From Rs1 sp029027825 (GTDB lineage: Bacteria > Pseudomonadota > Gammaproteobacteria > Pseudomonadales > Balneatricaceae), in NCBI GenBank assembly GCA_029027825.1, contig CP093399.1, positions 3,038,001 to 3,102,000 of the forward strand: a stretch of DNA of 64,000 nt, read 5' to 3'. The position numbers and the translations under genes were made by a program. Positions 25,735-34,229 of the stretch are shown piece after piece; positions within the stretch are counted from its first letter, which is position 1; each line of letters starts with the position of its first letter. The notes below the pieces were generated by a model. The model was given only the letters and a program-made list of their open reading frames with translations. It was not told the origin of the DNA and searched no databases.

Positions 25735-25885
25735 GCCTAAATTTTGAGCCTATAAATAATTTTGCAAGCCACCAGCAAGGTTCACAGTATATTTCACGAG
25801 GATGCGTAGTAAACGTCGGCTGATCTATATAACATTCACAGCTCCCCTGCCCAAAGAGCTTGCCGTAGCACTACTGCAGTCAACT

Positions 25886-25927
25886 ATTTAGCATTTAGCA
25901 TTTAGCATTTAGCATTTAGCATTTAGC
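25886..25927. repeat. Heptanucleotide tandem repeat (ATTTAGC)6
   Basis: Six perfect units lie between small RNA 2 and the diguanylate cyclase gene. The unit differs by one base from the TTTTAGC tract at 23546. The rest of 25740-26056 holds only a possible MITE-end remnant (26028-26048). Confidence 0.95.
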
Positions 25928-26056
25928 ATAAACCATTAATCATCCTAGCTTAAAAATCCACTGAATCTAAGATTGCCGCTATTTCAATACTGCTGTAAAA
26001 CCAGCATTTCACGTTCTGCATCCATTCTGAAGCCACGGATTCAGGTTAGACGAAAA

Positions 26057-27256
26057 CTAACTTACAACTTGTTTACAAATTTGATTACGTCCTTGTCCTT
26101 TCGCTTTATACAACGCTATATCAGCCGCTTTTAGTGGATTAGTATTAGTACGAGCCACAGCTAACCCACCACTAATAGTCACTGACACTTGTTCACCACT
26201 GCCACCTTTGCCCCGCAAACCACGTCCTTTTTTATTATTTTTACTGCGCTTTTTACTACGCACTTTCAAGCTAGCCTGCTCAACTTGGACCCTAACTTGC
26301 TCTAGCGCATCCGCTGCTATATCTACATCTGTGGTCGGGAAAAGAACACAGAATTCCTCTCCGCCATAACGGTAGGCTGTTCCACCTTTTACTTGACGAA
26401 TTTTTTGTGCAACCATGCGCAATACTTGATCACCTACATCATGGCCATAAGTATCATTAAATTTTTTGAAAAAATCGATATCCAACATCGCCGCGGTATA
26501 GTTTTTACCTAATTTTACCATTCGTTCATTAAGCGCTCTTCTTCCTGGAAGACCCGTTAATTCATCCATATAAGCCATACTCAAAGTACGCTTAAATAAT
26601 GCCATCACTAACAACAATTGATTCAAGGAAACCAATAGACTCAATTGTATTTCATCAACTGGAGGCATTACTAACAGCCATCCAGAGAACACCAACGAAA
26701 CCAGCAGGTAGGCATCTATCAATAAGGTCTGGACGAAAAGCTTAATCAGTAAATATAGAAAACATACGCTAAAAACCGCCAGTGCTGGAATTGAAATATT
26801 AAACCCTTCAATCGAAACGTGCGGCCAGCTAATCAGCTGATGGAGCTCATTGGTTTGAAACACATAGGCGACTGCCAATAAGCCTGGCTGACAAAAGATG
26901 AAGACGATTCTAAACAAGCCGGTAATACTGTAGGTTCCACGCTCTTTATAAAATGCTATCAGCAACATATTCACCGACATAACCACTATCGCTAGCTGAG
27001 TGTAGTGTGGATTGGAAAAATCTAGCTTTAGAAAAGTCCAAACAGAAAGGCTTATTAGTCCGGCAAATAAGATACGACTGAAATTAAAAAAACCGACCAC
27101 TAAAAAAAGAAAGCCGCTAATTGCCAAAGGCAACCAGGGAATAAAATAATTCCACTGTTGAGGTATCATGTTAGAAAAAGGAAGAAAATAAATAGCCGCG
27201 GCAATGAAAGCGAGAGGTAGAAGCAACAAATTAAAGGGTCTCATAAAATCAGACAC
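26057..27256 (-). CDS. Membrane diguanylate cyclase (GGDEF)
   Basis: 399 residues from the GTG at 27256, chosen because AAAGGA precedes it by six bases; the frame extends nine codons further to another GTG at 27283. About seven or eight hydrophobic helices fill the N-terminal 220 residues. A GGDEF domain follows, with LTGLPGRRALNERM, MLDIDFFKKFNDTYGHDVGD and the active-site loop RYGGEEFCVLF. The RxxD inhibitory site is absent upstream of GGEEF, so product feedback is probably lost. An insert rich in Lys/Arg (KVRSKKRSKNNKKGRGLRG) interrupts the domain before VTISGGLAVA. It synthesises c-di-GMP and lies next to the GGA-rich small RNAs. Confidence 0.9.
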   Translation of the reverse strand: MSDFMRPFNLLLLPLAFIAAAIYFLPFSNMIPQQWNYFIPWLPLAISGFLFLVVGFFNFSRILFAGLISLSVWTFLKLDFSNPHYTQLAIVVMSVNMLLIAFYKERGTYSITGLFRIVFIFCQPGLLAVAYVFQTNELHQLISWPHVSIEGFNISIPALAVFSVCFLYLLIKLFVQTLLIDAYLLVSLVFSGWLLVMPPVDEIQLSLLVSLNQLLLVMALFKRTLSMAYMDELTGLPGRRALNERMVKLGKNYTAAMLDIDFFKKFNDTYGHDVGDQVLRMVAQKIRQVKGGTAYRYGGEEFCVLFPTTDVDIAADALEQVRVQVEQASLKVRSKKRSKNNKKGRGLRGKGGSGEQVSVTISGGLAVARTNTNPLKAADIALYKAKGQGRNQICKQVVS

Positions 27257-27365
27257 GGGCTTTCCTTTTATAATATTTAACACTGTAGTGTTTGAGGGGT
27301 ATTAGTTCAATTTTTAGGCGCTGTCATTCTATGTAATTGATGCTTAAGTGGCTAGCAAAATCAGA

Positions 27366-28406
27366 CTAAAATTTGGATTTATCCCTTGCTTGCCACATCT
27401 GATTGGCTTTTTCCAAGCTGCCTGGCTGATCACCACAAATTCCCAACAAAACTAAGGTTGCAGCCAAGGTACTAATCACCGCTCCTCTACCATAAATATG
27501 TTCTATATCACCTCGCCAGAGCTGGATCAGTTGTTCAACCTCGAGTTCACTATCTTTCACTTCACGCTTAGCGTAGATCCGTGGCCATAACTGTTCTGAT
27601 AGCTGCTTGTTCTTAATCCAGCGGATTTCACAATCGGCATCTGGCCGCATTTCAGCCTCTCCGCCATCGCCACGAATTGTCAGACTATTTTGCACCCCTA
27701 AAATAGCACTAGTTTTTTGATGCATAGGCGCATAAGCGGGGTGAAAAACACCATCTACACAGTTTTTAGCCTGTAGTGGGTTCAACATTCTACACAGTGT
27801 ATGTACAGGGGATCGCAAACCAAAGATCGAGCGCATATCAATGATTTCAGCCACTTTTGGGGCGAGACTGTCAATCCCCATAAACGCAAAATTATCTGCA
27901 CTTAACTGCTCTGATACTTGCTGCCAGCTAGTACAACTAACTATCGAGAATAGCGATAATACATCCTGCGTATAGATCCTTCCAGCAGTATGACCACGAG
28001 CACCGTGCATTAAGACTCTATGGCCGTTCTCACTCAACAGTAAAGCGGTTAATAAAAACCACGGCAGTTGACGCTTTTTACCCGCATAAGTCGACCAATC
28101 CAGCGCAACGGTTAGATTATCAGGTGCAGGGTTGCGCGCCCTAACGGCTGTAATAAAACCGGCCAGCTCCTCTGGTGATTCCTCTTTAACTCTGAGCAAC
28201 ATCATAAAAGCTCCAAGTTGCTCAGCTCTGACATGGCCATCCAAAATCATGCCCATAGCGTGTTCTGCTTCTGCTTGATTTAAAGACCTAGAACCTTTCT
28301 TTCCTTTTCCTAAAATTCGTACATATTTTGCAAAGGGATGTTCTTGCACACGATCACCTATCTGTTTAACTTTTGCAGCTATCTGTTTAACTTCTTCAAC
28401 TATCAT
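27366..28406 (-). CDS. ybiB: YbiB/TrpD2-like nucleic-acid-binding protein
   Basis: About 346 residues from the ATG at 28406 (MIVEEVKQ); an upstream ATG at 28430 is also possible and neither has a strong RBS. The protein has the anthranilate phosphoribosyltransferase fold: LNQAEAEHAMGMILDG, a degenerate glycine loop around MHGARGH, MGIDSLAPKVAEI, and RGDGGEAEMRP. TrpD2/YbiB proteins lack the Trp pathway activity, bind nucleic acids and are LexA-regulated in E. coli. No trp genes are nearby. Database annotation is often glycosyl transferase family protein. Confidence 0.82.
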   Translation of the reverse strand: MIVEEVKQIAAKVKQIGDRVQEHPFAKYVRILGKGKKGSRSLNQAEAEHAMGMILDGHVRAEQLGAFMMLLRVKEESPEELAGFITAVRARNPAPDNLTVALDWSTYAGKKRQLPWFLLTALLLSENGHRVLMHGARGHTAGRIYTQDVLSLFSIVSCTSWQQVSEQLSADNFAFMGIDSLAPKVAEIIDMRSIFGLRSPVHTLCRMLNPLQAKNCVDGVFHPAYAPMHQKTSAILGVQNSLTIRGDGGEAEMRPDADCEIRWIKNKQLSEQLWPRIYAKREVKDSELEVEQLIQLWRGDIEHIYGRGAVISTLAATLVLLGICGDQPGSLEKANQMWQARDKSKF

Positions 28407-28609
28407 AAGCCGTGCACAAAAGAAGTCCATCAATTATTCAGAAGTACCTATAGAGCTTTATATAAGGCTACTGTAAGAGGTGACTATATAGACCTGAATA
28501 GCTCTGAGACCTTTAAAATCCTGTGCTGAGCAGCCAACAAACGATATAATACGCTAAACCTGACATAGATCAGCAATATTTGACAAGTTTTCAACCACAG
28601 GCAAATTCA

Positions 28610-30049
28610 ATGTCGAGCAATAAAATCCAGTTTGGTCGCCCCAAAAAACATAAACAAAAACTCTCAGAACTGACTCTGACCATCGACAACCTAAGTTTGG
28701 AAGGTCGAGGTGTATCCAAGCAAATAGCCACGAAAAAAGGACAAAAAGCCATTTTTGTCGATGGTGCTATTCCCGGAGAAATCGTCCGAGTAAAAATCAG
28801 TCAGCAACACAAGAATTATGACGAGGCGAAGCTTGTATCTATTGAGCAACCTTCGGTGCACAGAGTCGATGCGAACTGCGAGCATTACAACCATTGCGGT
28901 GGTTGCCAGTTACAGCATATTGAAACAACAGCACAATTGGACTTTAAACAACAAGCGGTTTTATCTTTACTGGCAAGAAGCGCTAAAGTAATCCCAGTCT
29001 CTATCCAAGAGCCGATCAGATCTGCTCCCTATCACTATCGTCGCACGGCTCGGATCGGCGTAAATAGACTCAACCAAAGCAATAATATGATTGTTGGATT
29101 TCGTCGAAAAGGCAGCAGCAAATTACTACAAGTGGCGAAATGTAACATCTTACCGGAAAATTTATGTGGCTTGTTTGATCAATTACGTCAAACCTTGCAG
29201 CAGATCAGTAATGCTAAAGCGATCACTCATATTGAATATCAGCAAGGCGATCAGAGCGGTGCCCTGACCTTTCGCTGTAAAGAACCTTTAAGCAAGCATG
29301 CTCGCGATCTTCTCGCTACTATGCTCACTGAACTAGGTTTACAAGGGTTCTTAAAGTTTGATTCGGCAATCGAGCCACTGCAGACTAATGCCGACAATTT
29401 AAGCTATTTCGTAAACCAGGTAGAACTACGTTTTAATTCTGGGGATTTTTTGCAAGTTAATTCTCAAGTAAACAAACAAATGATTAACCGAGCCATTGAG
29501 TGGCTGGCTCTCACCGAAAAAGATCACGTCTTGGACTTGTTTTCTGGTTTAGGCAACTTTTCCCTCCCTATCGCTAAACATGTTGCAACGGTAACCGGTG
29601 TTGAGGGCAGCGAGTCAATGGTACAGCGGGCTTCTGAAAATGCCCTTTATAATAAAATAGAAAATAGTGAGTTTTTCAGTGCAAATTTAGCACAGTCGGT
29701 AATCCACCATCCCTGGTATGCGAAAGCTTTTAACAAAATCATCCTAGACCCGCCACGCAGCGGTGCGAGTGAGCTGATCTCTAGCTTGCTCTCTGGAGAC
29801 GAAGAGCAGGCTAAGCTCTCTCCCGAGTTGATTTTGTATATCGCTTGCGATCCCTCATCACTGGCGCGAGACACCGCTTTACTCGCGACTTTAGGCTATA
29901 AAATAACTAAATTCTGTGTGATGGATATGTTTCCAAACACCACGCATATAGAGACGATGGCACTTTTTTCAAAAGTTAAATCCAACGAAAAAAAGATCAA
30001 CGGTGCTACTAAAACCAAACCTAAGAAAAAGAAGCTCTTTTCCCTTTGA
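28610..30049 (+). CDS. rlmD: 23S rRNA m5U1939 methyltransferase RlmD
   Basis: 479 residues from ATG 28610 (MSSNKIQFGRPKK), preceded by CAGG; a TTG 30 bases earlier is an alternative. A TRAM domain (about 20-85, LSLEGRGVSKQ...DGAIPGEIVRVKI) is followed by the Fe-S ligands CEHYNHCGGCQLQHI and a fourth Cys. The SAM site is VLDLFSGLGNFSLPIA. The catalytic cysteine is in YIACDPSSLARD and LDPPRSGA precedes it. The tail is Lys-rich. It overlaps the next gene by 4 bp (TTGA), so the two are translationally coupled. Confidence 0.95.
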   Translation: MSSNKIQFGRPKKHKQKLSELTLTIDNLSLEGRGVSKQIATKKGQKAIFVDGAIPGEIVRVKISQQHKNYDEAKLVSIEQPSVHRVDANCEHYNHCGGCQLQHIETTAQLDFKQQAVLSLLARSAKVIPVSIQEPIRSAPYHYRRTARIGVNRLNQSNNMIVGFRRKGSSKLLQVAKCNILPENLCGLFDQLRQTLQQISNAKAITHIEYQQGDQSGALTFRCKEPLSKHARDLLATMLTELGLQGFLKFDSAIEPLQTNADNLSYFVNQVELRFNSGDFLQVNSQVNKQMINRAIEWLALTEKDHVLDLFSGLGNFSLPIAKHVATVTGVEGSESMVQRASENALYNKIENSEFFSANLAQSVIHHPWYAKAFNKIILDPPRSGASELISSLLSGDEEQAKLSPELILYIACDPSSLARDTALLATLGYKITKFCVMDMFPNTTHIETMALFSKVKSNEKKINGATKTKPKKKKLFSL

Positions 30050-30669
30050 TTAAAATTATTTATCAAGATGATCAGCTGTTGGTGGTGGATAAACCTCACG
30101 ACCTACTTTCGGTGCCCGGCAAAGGGCCCGATAAACAGGACTGTTTAATCACTAGACTTATCAATCAGGGACATGTCAGCGCTTTGATTGTACACCGTTT
30201 AGACTATGCCACCTCCGGATTGATGGTGATTGCACTTAACAAAGCAGCGCATAAAAGCCTGAGCCGAGCATTTCAAGAACGAGCCGTGACGAAGAGTTAT
30301 CAGGCGATTGTCAGCGGCATAATGGCGCATGACCAAGGGACTATTTGTCAACCCTTACGTTGTGACTGGGAGAACCGACCTCTACAAATAGTAGATTACC
30401 AGTGGGGGAAAAATGCTACGACTCACTGGCGTGTCACAGAGCGATCCGCAAAGACCAGCCGTATTATGCTATACCCTGAAACTGGCAGATCCCACCAATT
30501 AAGAGTGCATATGCAATGGTTGGGGCATGCTATTTGCGGCGATCGATTTTATGCGCACAGCCAAGCACTCGCTCTTTCGGCAAGACTATGCCTACACGCA
30601 CAAACTCTAGGATTCAACCACCCAGAAGACAATAGAGCTTTATCTTTCACTCTGGATTGTCCATTTTAG
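30046..30669 (+). CDS. rluA: RluA-family pseudouridine synthase
   Basis: 207 residues starting at a TTG that overlaps the rlmD stop. Family motifs: VVDKPHDLLSVPG (about 13-25), the catalytic Asp in VHRLDYATSGLMV (about 48-60), YPETGRSHQLRVHMQWLG and ICGDRFYA. Length and motifs fit RluA (23S U746 and tRNA U32) rather than the larger RluC/RluD, which carry an S4 domain. Pairing with rlmD makes this a small rRNA-modification operon. The exact target site is inferred from family only. Confidence 0.88.
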   Translation: MIKIIYQDDQLLVVDKPHDLLSVPGKGPDKQDCLITRLINQGHVSALIVHRLDYATSGLMVIALNKAAHKSLSRAFQERAVTKSYQAIVSGIMAHDQGTICQPLRCDWENRPLQIVDYQWGKNATTHWRVTERSAKTSRIMLYPETGRSHQLRVHMQWLGHAICGDRFYAHSQALALSARLCLHAQTLGFNHPEDNRALSFTLDCPF

Positions 30670-31239
30670 AAAAATTATTTATCTAAAACCTCATACATAA
30701 CGTGACCAGCGGAGGTAAGTCGGCTCAAGGGCTTTAATCAAAACTCACAATATAGCCGAAGCAGAATCAGAATCAAGAGTTTGCGCTATGTTGTGCAGTG
30801 AAGCCACTGATTTAGGTTATTGTCTGTCTAAAGCCTGTTTCGCAATTTTCGACACTTACTCCCATTGCTATTTTACAAAACGTTACTTTTTTATAATGTA
30901 CATTCTAAACATAACTCCCTAGTATTGGTTTGTTGCCAGACGCTCATCTCAAGTTAGTTTTATTGCCCTTTCAAGCCATGCTCTAATTATCTTAACCCGG
31001 TAGTTAACTGTCTTTAATCGGGTAGGCAAAGCACTGCTATTTTTTGACAACATATGTTCAATAGGCCCCGTAGCAGTGTGCGAGATCCCTAGCTAATACA
31101 ACTTGTGAAAAATATCAGCCTAAGCCACCTGCTGCATACATATATCTGGGCAGATATTTAAAGGTATTCAGCTCGATTACGGCACACCGTTTTTAGCCCC
31201 TTTTTACTCAATAGTTTTTATAATAGCTGGATAAATGTA
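30670..31239. other. Intergenic region before the isomerase gene
   Basis: 570 bp without a gene. It holds a fragment of MITE family 1 at 30766-30818. The rest is unremarkable AT-rich sequence that presumably includes the promoter of the isomerase-fructokinase pair; I cannot place it. Confidence 0.4.
30766..30818 (+). repeat. MITE family 1, right-end fragment
   Basis: AGAATCAAGAGTTTGCGCTA through TGAAGCCACTGATTTAGGTT matches the right third of the complete copies; the left part is missing. Confidence 0.65.
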
Positions 31240-31929
31240 ATGAATCGTTCCGAAGTCAATGAGATTATTTTAGAAAGTGACCAATTCATCCGCTCTTTTG
31301 GCTACCGATTACCGCCTTTTGCCTACTGGAATCCAACTCAAATGAAAGAGCGGATCAGTACTGATTCACAACAGATTTATCAAAGTCGGATGGGCTGGGA
31401 CATTACTGACTATGGCGAAGGTAAGTTTAAAGACTTAGGCTTATTTCTTTTTACAGTACGCAATGGCCAACAATCAAACGTTAAGCAAGGTATGGGAATG
31501 CTCTATGCAGAAAAAATCATGATCAGCCGTCAGGCTCAGATATCCCCCATGCATCACCATAATTTTAAAACCGAAGATATTATAAACCGCGGAGGCGCCA
31601 CGTTAGTTCTTGAACTTTGGTCATCAACCCCCTATGGAGAAATAGATCGGGAAAGTGCTGTGCATGTTTTGGTCGACGGTCGCCGCATCAGTTTGAAGGC
31701 GGGTACTCACTTAGCGCTAAAACCAGGAGAAAGTGTCACTATAGAACCTCATCACTGGCACGCTTTTTGGGGAGAGGGAGGCGATGTATTGATAGGAGAA
31801 GTAAGCAATGTTAATGATGATCTGACTGATAATATTTTTTTAGATCCGATTGGTCGCTTCTCAAAAATTTGTGAAGACCAGCAGCCTTTGCACTTATTGG
31901 TATCAGACTATGACACTTGGTTAAACTAA
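31240..31929 (+). CDS. D-lyxose/D-mannose isomerase (cupin)
   Basis: 229 residues. Matches the D-lyxose ketol-isomerase family (Z5003/YdaE type) with its single cupin barrel. The metal site is MHHHNFKTEDIINRGG (two His and a Glu, about 107-122) with a later His in IEPHHWHAFWGEGG (about 167-180). The family interconverts D-lyxose and D-xylulose and/or D-mannose and D-fructose. The fructokinase 36 bp downstream argues for fructose as the in vivo product, so mannose isomerase activity is the more economical reading. Confidence 0.85.
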   Translation: MNRSEVNEIILESDQFIRSFGYRLPPFAYWNPTQMKERISTDSQQIYQSRMGWDITDYGEGKFKDLGLFLFTVRNGQQSNVKQGMGMLYAEKIMISRQAQISPMHHHNFKTEDIINRGGATLVLELWSSTPYGEIDRESAVHVLVDGRRISLKAGTHLALKPGESVTIEPHHWHAFWGEGGDVLIGEVSNVNDDLTDNIFLDPIGRFSKICEDQQPLHLLVSDYDTWLN

Positions 31930-31965
31930 GGAGCCGCTGACTCCCCATATAATACAGGAAAAAAA

Positions 31966-32904
31966 ATGATCATAAGTTGCGGAGAAGCATTAGTTGACTG
32001 CTTTAATCAGCCACAAACTACGAGCTTTGACACTATCATTGGCGGCTCGCCACTGAATGTCGCTGTCGCATTAGCAAATGCCGGCAGCCAAGTGGCTTTA
32101 ATGACTAATATATCTTTTGATCAATTTGGTGAAAGACATTTACGGCACCTTAAAACACACCGCGTTTCTCAGCAGTACATTACTAGATCAGAGCATTCAT
32201 CAGGCTTAATGTTGGTAACTTACAACAGTGATAAAAGCGCCTCCTATCGTTACTATGGACACAATACTGCCGAGCTTAACTTTCAGCTTAACGAACTAGT
32301 TAACCAAGATTTTTCACAGGTCAGCTGCTTGCATTTTGGCTCCTTTTCCCTAGTTAAAGGAGTGACCGCTAATAGCTTTCGCCACTTAATTCTCCAGCAA
32401 AAATCTAGCTGCGTTATCTCTGTTGATATTAATGTCCGCACTGCCATAGAACCTGATTTAGGTATTTGGCACGATGAATTCAGCGCACTAATGGACAGCG
32501 CACACATTTTAAAAGCCAGTGCAGAAGATTTATGCCTACTATATAAAATAGCTAATTTCAGTAAAAATACAGCATTGGAATTGATGAAAAAATGGCGCCA
32601 TAGTGGAGTAAAATTACCGATCATCACCGACGCTGAAAACGGCGCATACGCTTTACTGAATGATAAATTTATCCATGTACCCGCCCAGTCGACTAAAATC
32701 ATTGATACTGTGGGCGCAGGTGACTGCTTTATGGCGCACTTATTACATCAGTTAGAAACGTATCAACTGCTATCGATTGCTAAATTAGAGCACTTAAGCG
32801 AAGCACAAGTGCGAGATGCTTTAGCAGTTTCCATTCAAGCTGCCTCTTTCACCATTGCACACCAAGGTGCGGTATTTCCGCGACAAGCAGATCTTAAGCT
32901 TTGA
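31966..32904 (+). CDS. PfkB-family fructokinase
   Basis: 312 residues, ribokinase-like fold. IISCGEALVDCF at the N-terminus, GGSPLNVAVALANAGSQV (about 26-43, sugar site), VDINVRTAIEPD, and the catalytic signature DTVGAGDCFMAHLL (about 247-260, base Asp in GAGD). The sequence is closest in style to bacterial fructokinases such as ScrK. Downstream of the isomerase and probably co-transcribed, giving mannose or lyxose to fructose-6-phosphate. Substrate is inferred. Confidence 0.85.
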   Translation: MIISCGEALVDCFNQPQTTSFDTIIGGSPLNVAVALANAGSQVALMTNISFDQFGERHLRHLKTHRVSQQYITRSEHSSGLMLVTYNSDKSASYRYYGHNTAELNFQLNELVNQDFSQVSCLHFGSFSLVKGVTANSFRHLILQQKSSCVISVDINVRTAIEPDLGIWHDEFSALMDSAHILKASAEDLCLLYKIANFSKNTALELMKKWRHSGVKLPIITDAENGAYALLNDKFIHVPAQSTKIIDTVGAGDCFMAHLLHQLETYQLLSIAKLEHLSEAQVRDALAVSIQAASFTIAHQGAVFPRQADLKL

Positions 32905-33206
32905 TTTAACCATTTAAACTCCTCTGTAAGCTCCGTAAACTTGGCGATGTGGGAGCTTAGGAACTTATCCAGAGGCTTTGGCAACCTGCGTAACTCTAGA
33001 CTTCAGATGGCAGCAAATGAGCTATTGACCCCAGCCGTTAGCTGGCTGATCAGATCAATTAAAATATCTAGCCATATTTATGTTTTTTGTAGCACTTTCT
33101 CGCTAATCTACACATACTTGTGCACTCTTTAGTCGCAATTACTGAATTTTTTAGCTAACCCAACTAAAGCCCTCTTAGTAATCATAGCCTCAAGGTAATT
33201 TAATCG
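32905..33206. other. Intergenic region with a hairpin
   Basis: 300 bp. TAAGCTCC (32927-32934) and GGAGCTTA (32952-32959) form a hairpin 23 bp after the fructokinase stop, without a T-run. Nothing else is recognisable. Confidence 0.4.
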
Positions 33207-34058
33207 ATGAATTGGCAAGCAAATAAATGGATCGCTGCACTGTTAGGTTTTTTGTTTCAACCATTGGGCATGCTATATGTGACACGAACTGGCTGGGCGA
33301 GTAGCTATTTTATACTGATCATTTGCACCGCGATTATTGAGTATATAGCAGTCGCCAAATATCAACTGCCACTATTTGAATATAAACCTATCACGCTGCT
33401 AGTAATGACTACCTGTGCCATACACTGCTTCAAATTAGCCGCAAATAAAAAGCCCGTTATCTCTAGGCCTTGGTATAGTAAATGGTTTGCTTTATTGGCT
33501 ATTTTGGCTATTTTTTATAGCACTACATTTTTAGTCAGGTCCTATTTGTATGAGCCCTTTCGATTGCCTTCAACGTCTATGTATCCAACCCTAGAGAAAG
33601 GCAGCTATTTAATAGCGAAAAAACTTGGTTATGGGAATTATGGGAGCTTCGGCATAACTATTCAAAAATCAGCACTGTCCGCAATCATCAAACGCGGCGA
33701 TATAGTTGTATTTCTCTACCCAAAAGATACCTCAACCTTATTTGTTAAAAGAGTGATTGGACTACCTGGAGACGAAATAATTTATGACGGAAAAATCCTT
33801 TATCTTAATGGCGAAGAAGTCAGTACTCACTATCTCAGCACTGTAGGAACACAGCGGATTTTTGAGGAGCGCATTGGAAACATTACCTATAACGTCGCTA
33901 ATGATAGTCGCAGAAAATCGCTAAACCACCAAATAAGAGTAGCGGCAGGTCATTATTTTGTGATGGGCGATAATCGAGACAATTCCAACGATAGTCGCTA
34001 TTGGGGGACTGTACCTAAAACAAATATGGTTGGAAAAGTGATTCATGTATTTGATTAA
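33207..34058 (+). CDS. lepB: Signal peptidase I with N-terminal membrane domain
   Basis: 283 residues. The N-terminal ~115 residues hold three or four hydrophobic helices, more than the two of E. coli LepB. The S26 domain follows: catalytic Ser in RLPSTSMYPTL (about 119-129), catalytic Lys in LFVKRVIGLPGD (about 180-191), and the C-terminal GHYFVMGDNRDNSNDSRYWG. Cleaves signal peptides on the periplasmic side. It is not beside lepA/rnc, where the housekeeping lepB usually sits, so it may be a second, specialised signal peptidase. Confidence 0.9.
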   Translation: MNWQANKWIAALLGFLFQPLGMLYVTRTGWASSYFILIICTAIIEYIAVAKYQLPLFEYKPITLLVMTTCAIHCFKLAANKKPVISRPWYSKWFALLAILAIFYSTTFLVRSYLYEPFRLPSTSMYPTLEKGSYLIAKKLGYGNYGSFGITIQKSALSAIIKRGDIVVFLYPKDTSTLFVKRVIGLPGDEIIYDGKILYLNGEEVSTHYLSTVGTQRIFEERIGNITYNVANDSRRKSLNHQIRVAAGHYFVMGDNRDNSNDSRYWGTVPKTNMVGKVIHVFD

Positions 34059-34229
34059 CAGATGTTAATACTCTGAGAGCTCTGCATAACTACTGCGGTA
34101 GACAACATCAGCGATTTAACAGTGTATTCGAGCCGCGCTGAGTTCTAATATCGAGTCAATATAATTAGCTTGGCTCATTAACCAAGCTAATCATCTTCGA
34201 GTTTTCTAGCCGTCATCGCTAGATCGTAA

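Noticed and set aside
23546..25927. Heptamer tracts as a CRISPR array
   Set aside because: Units are seven bases with no spacers; they are simple tandem repeats.
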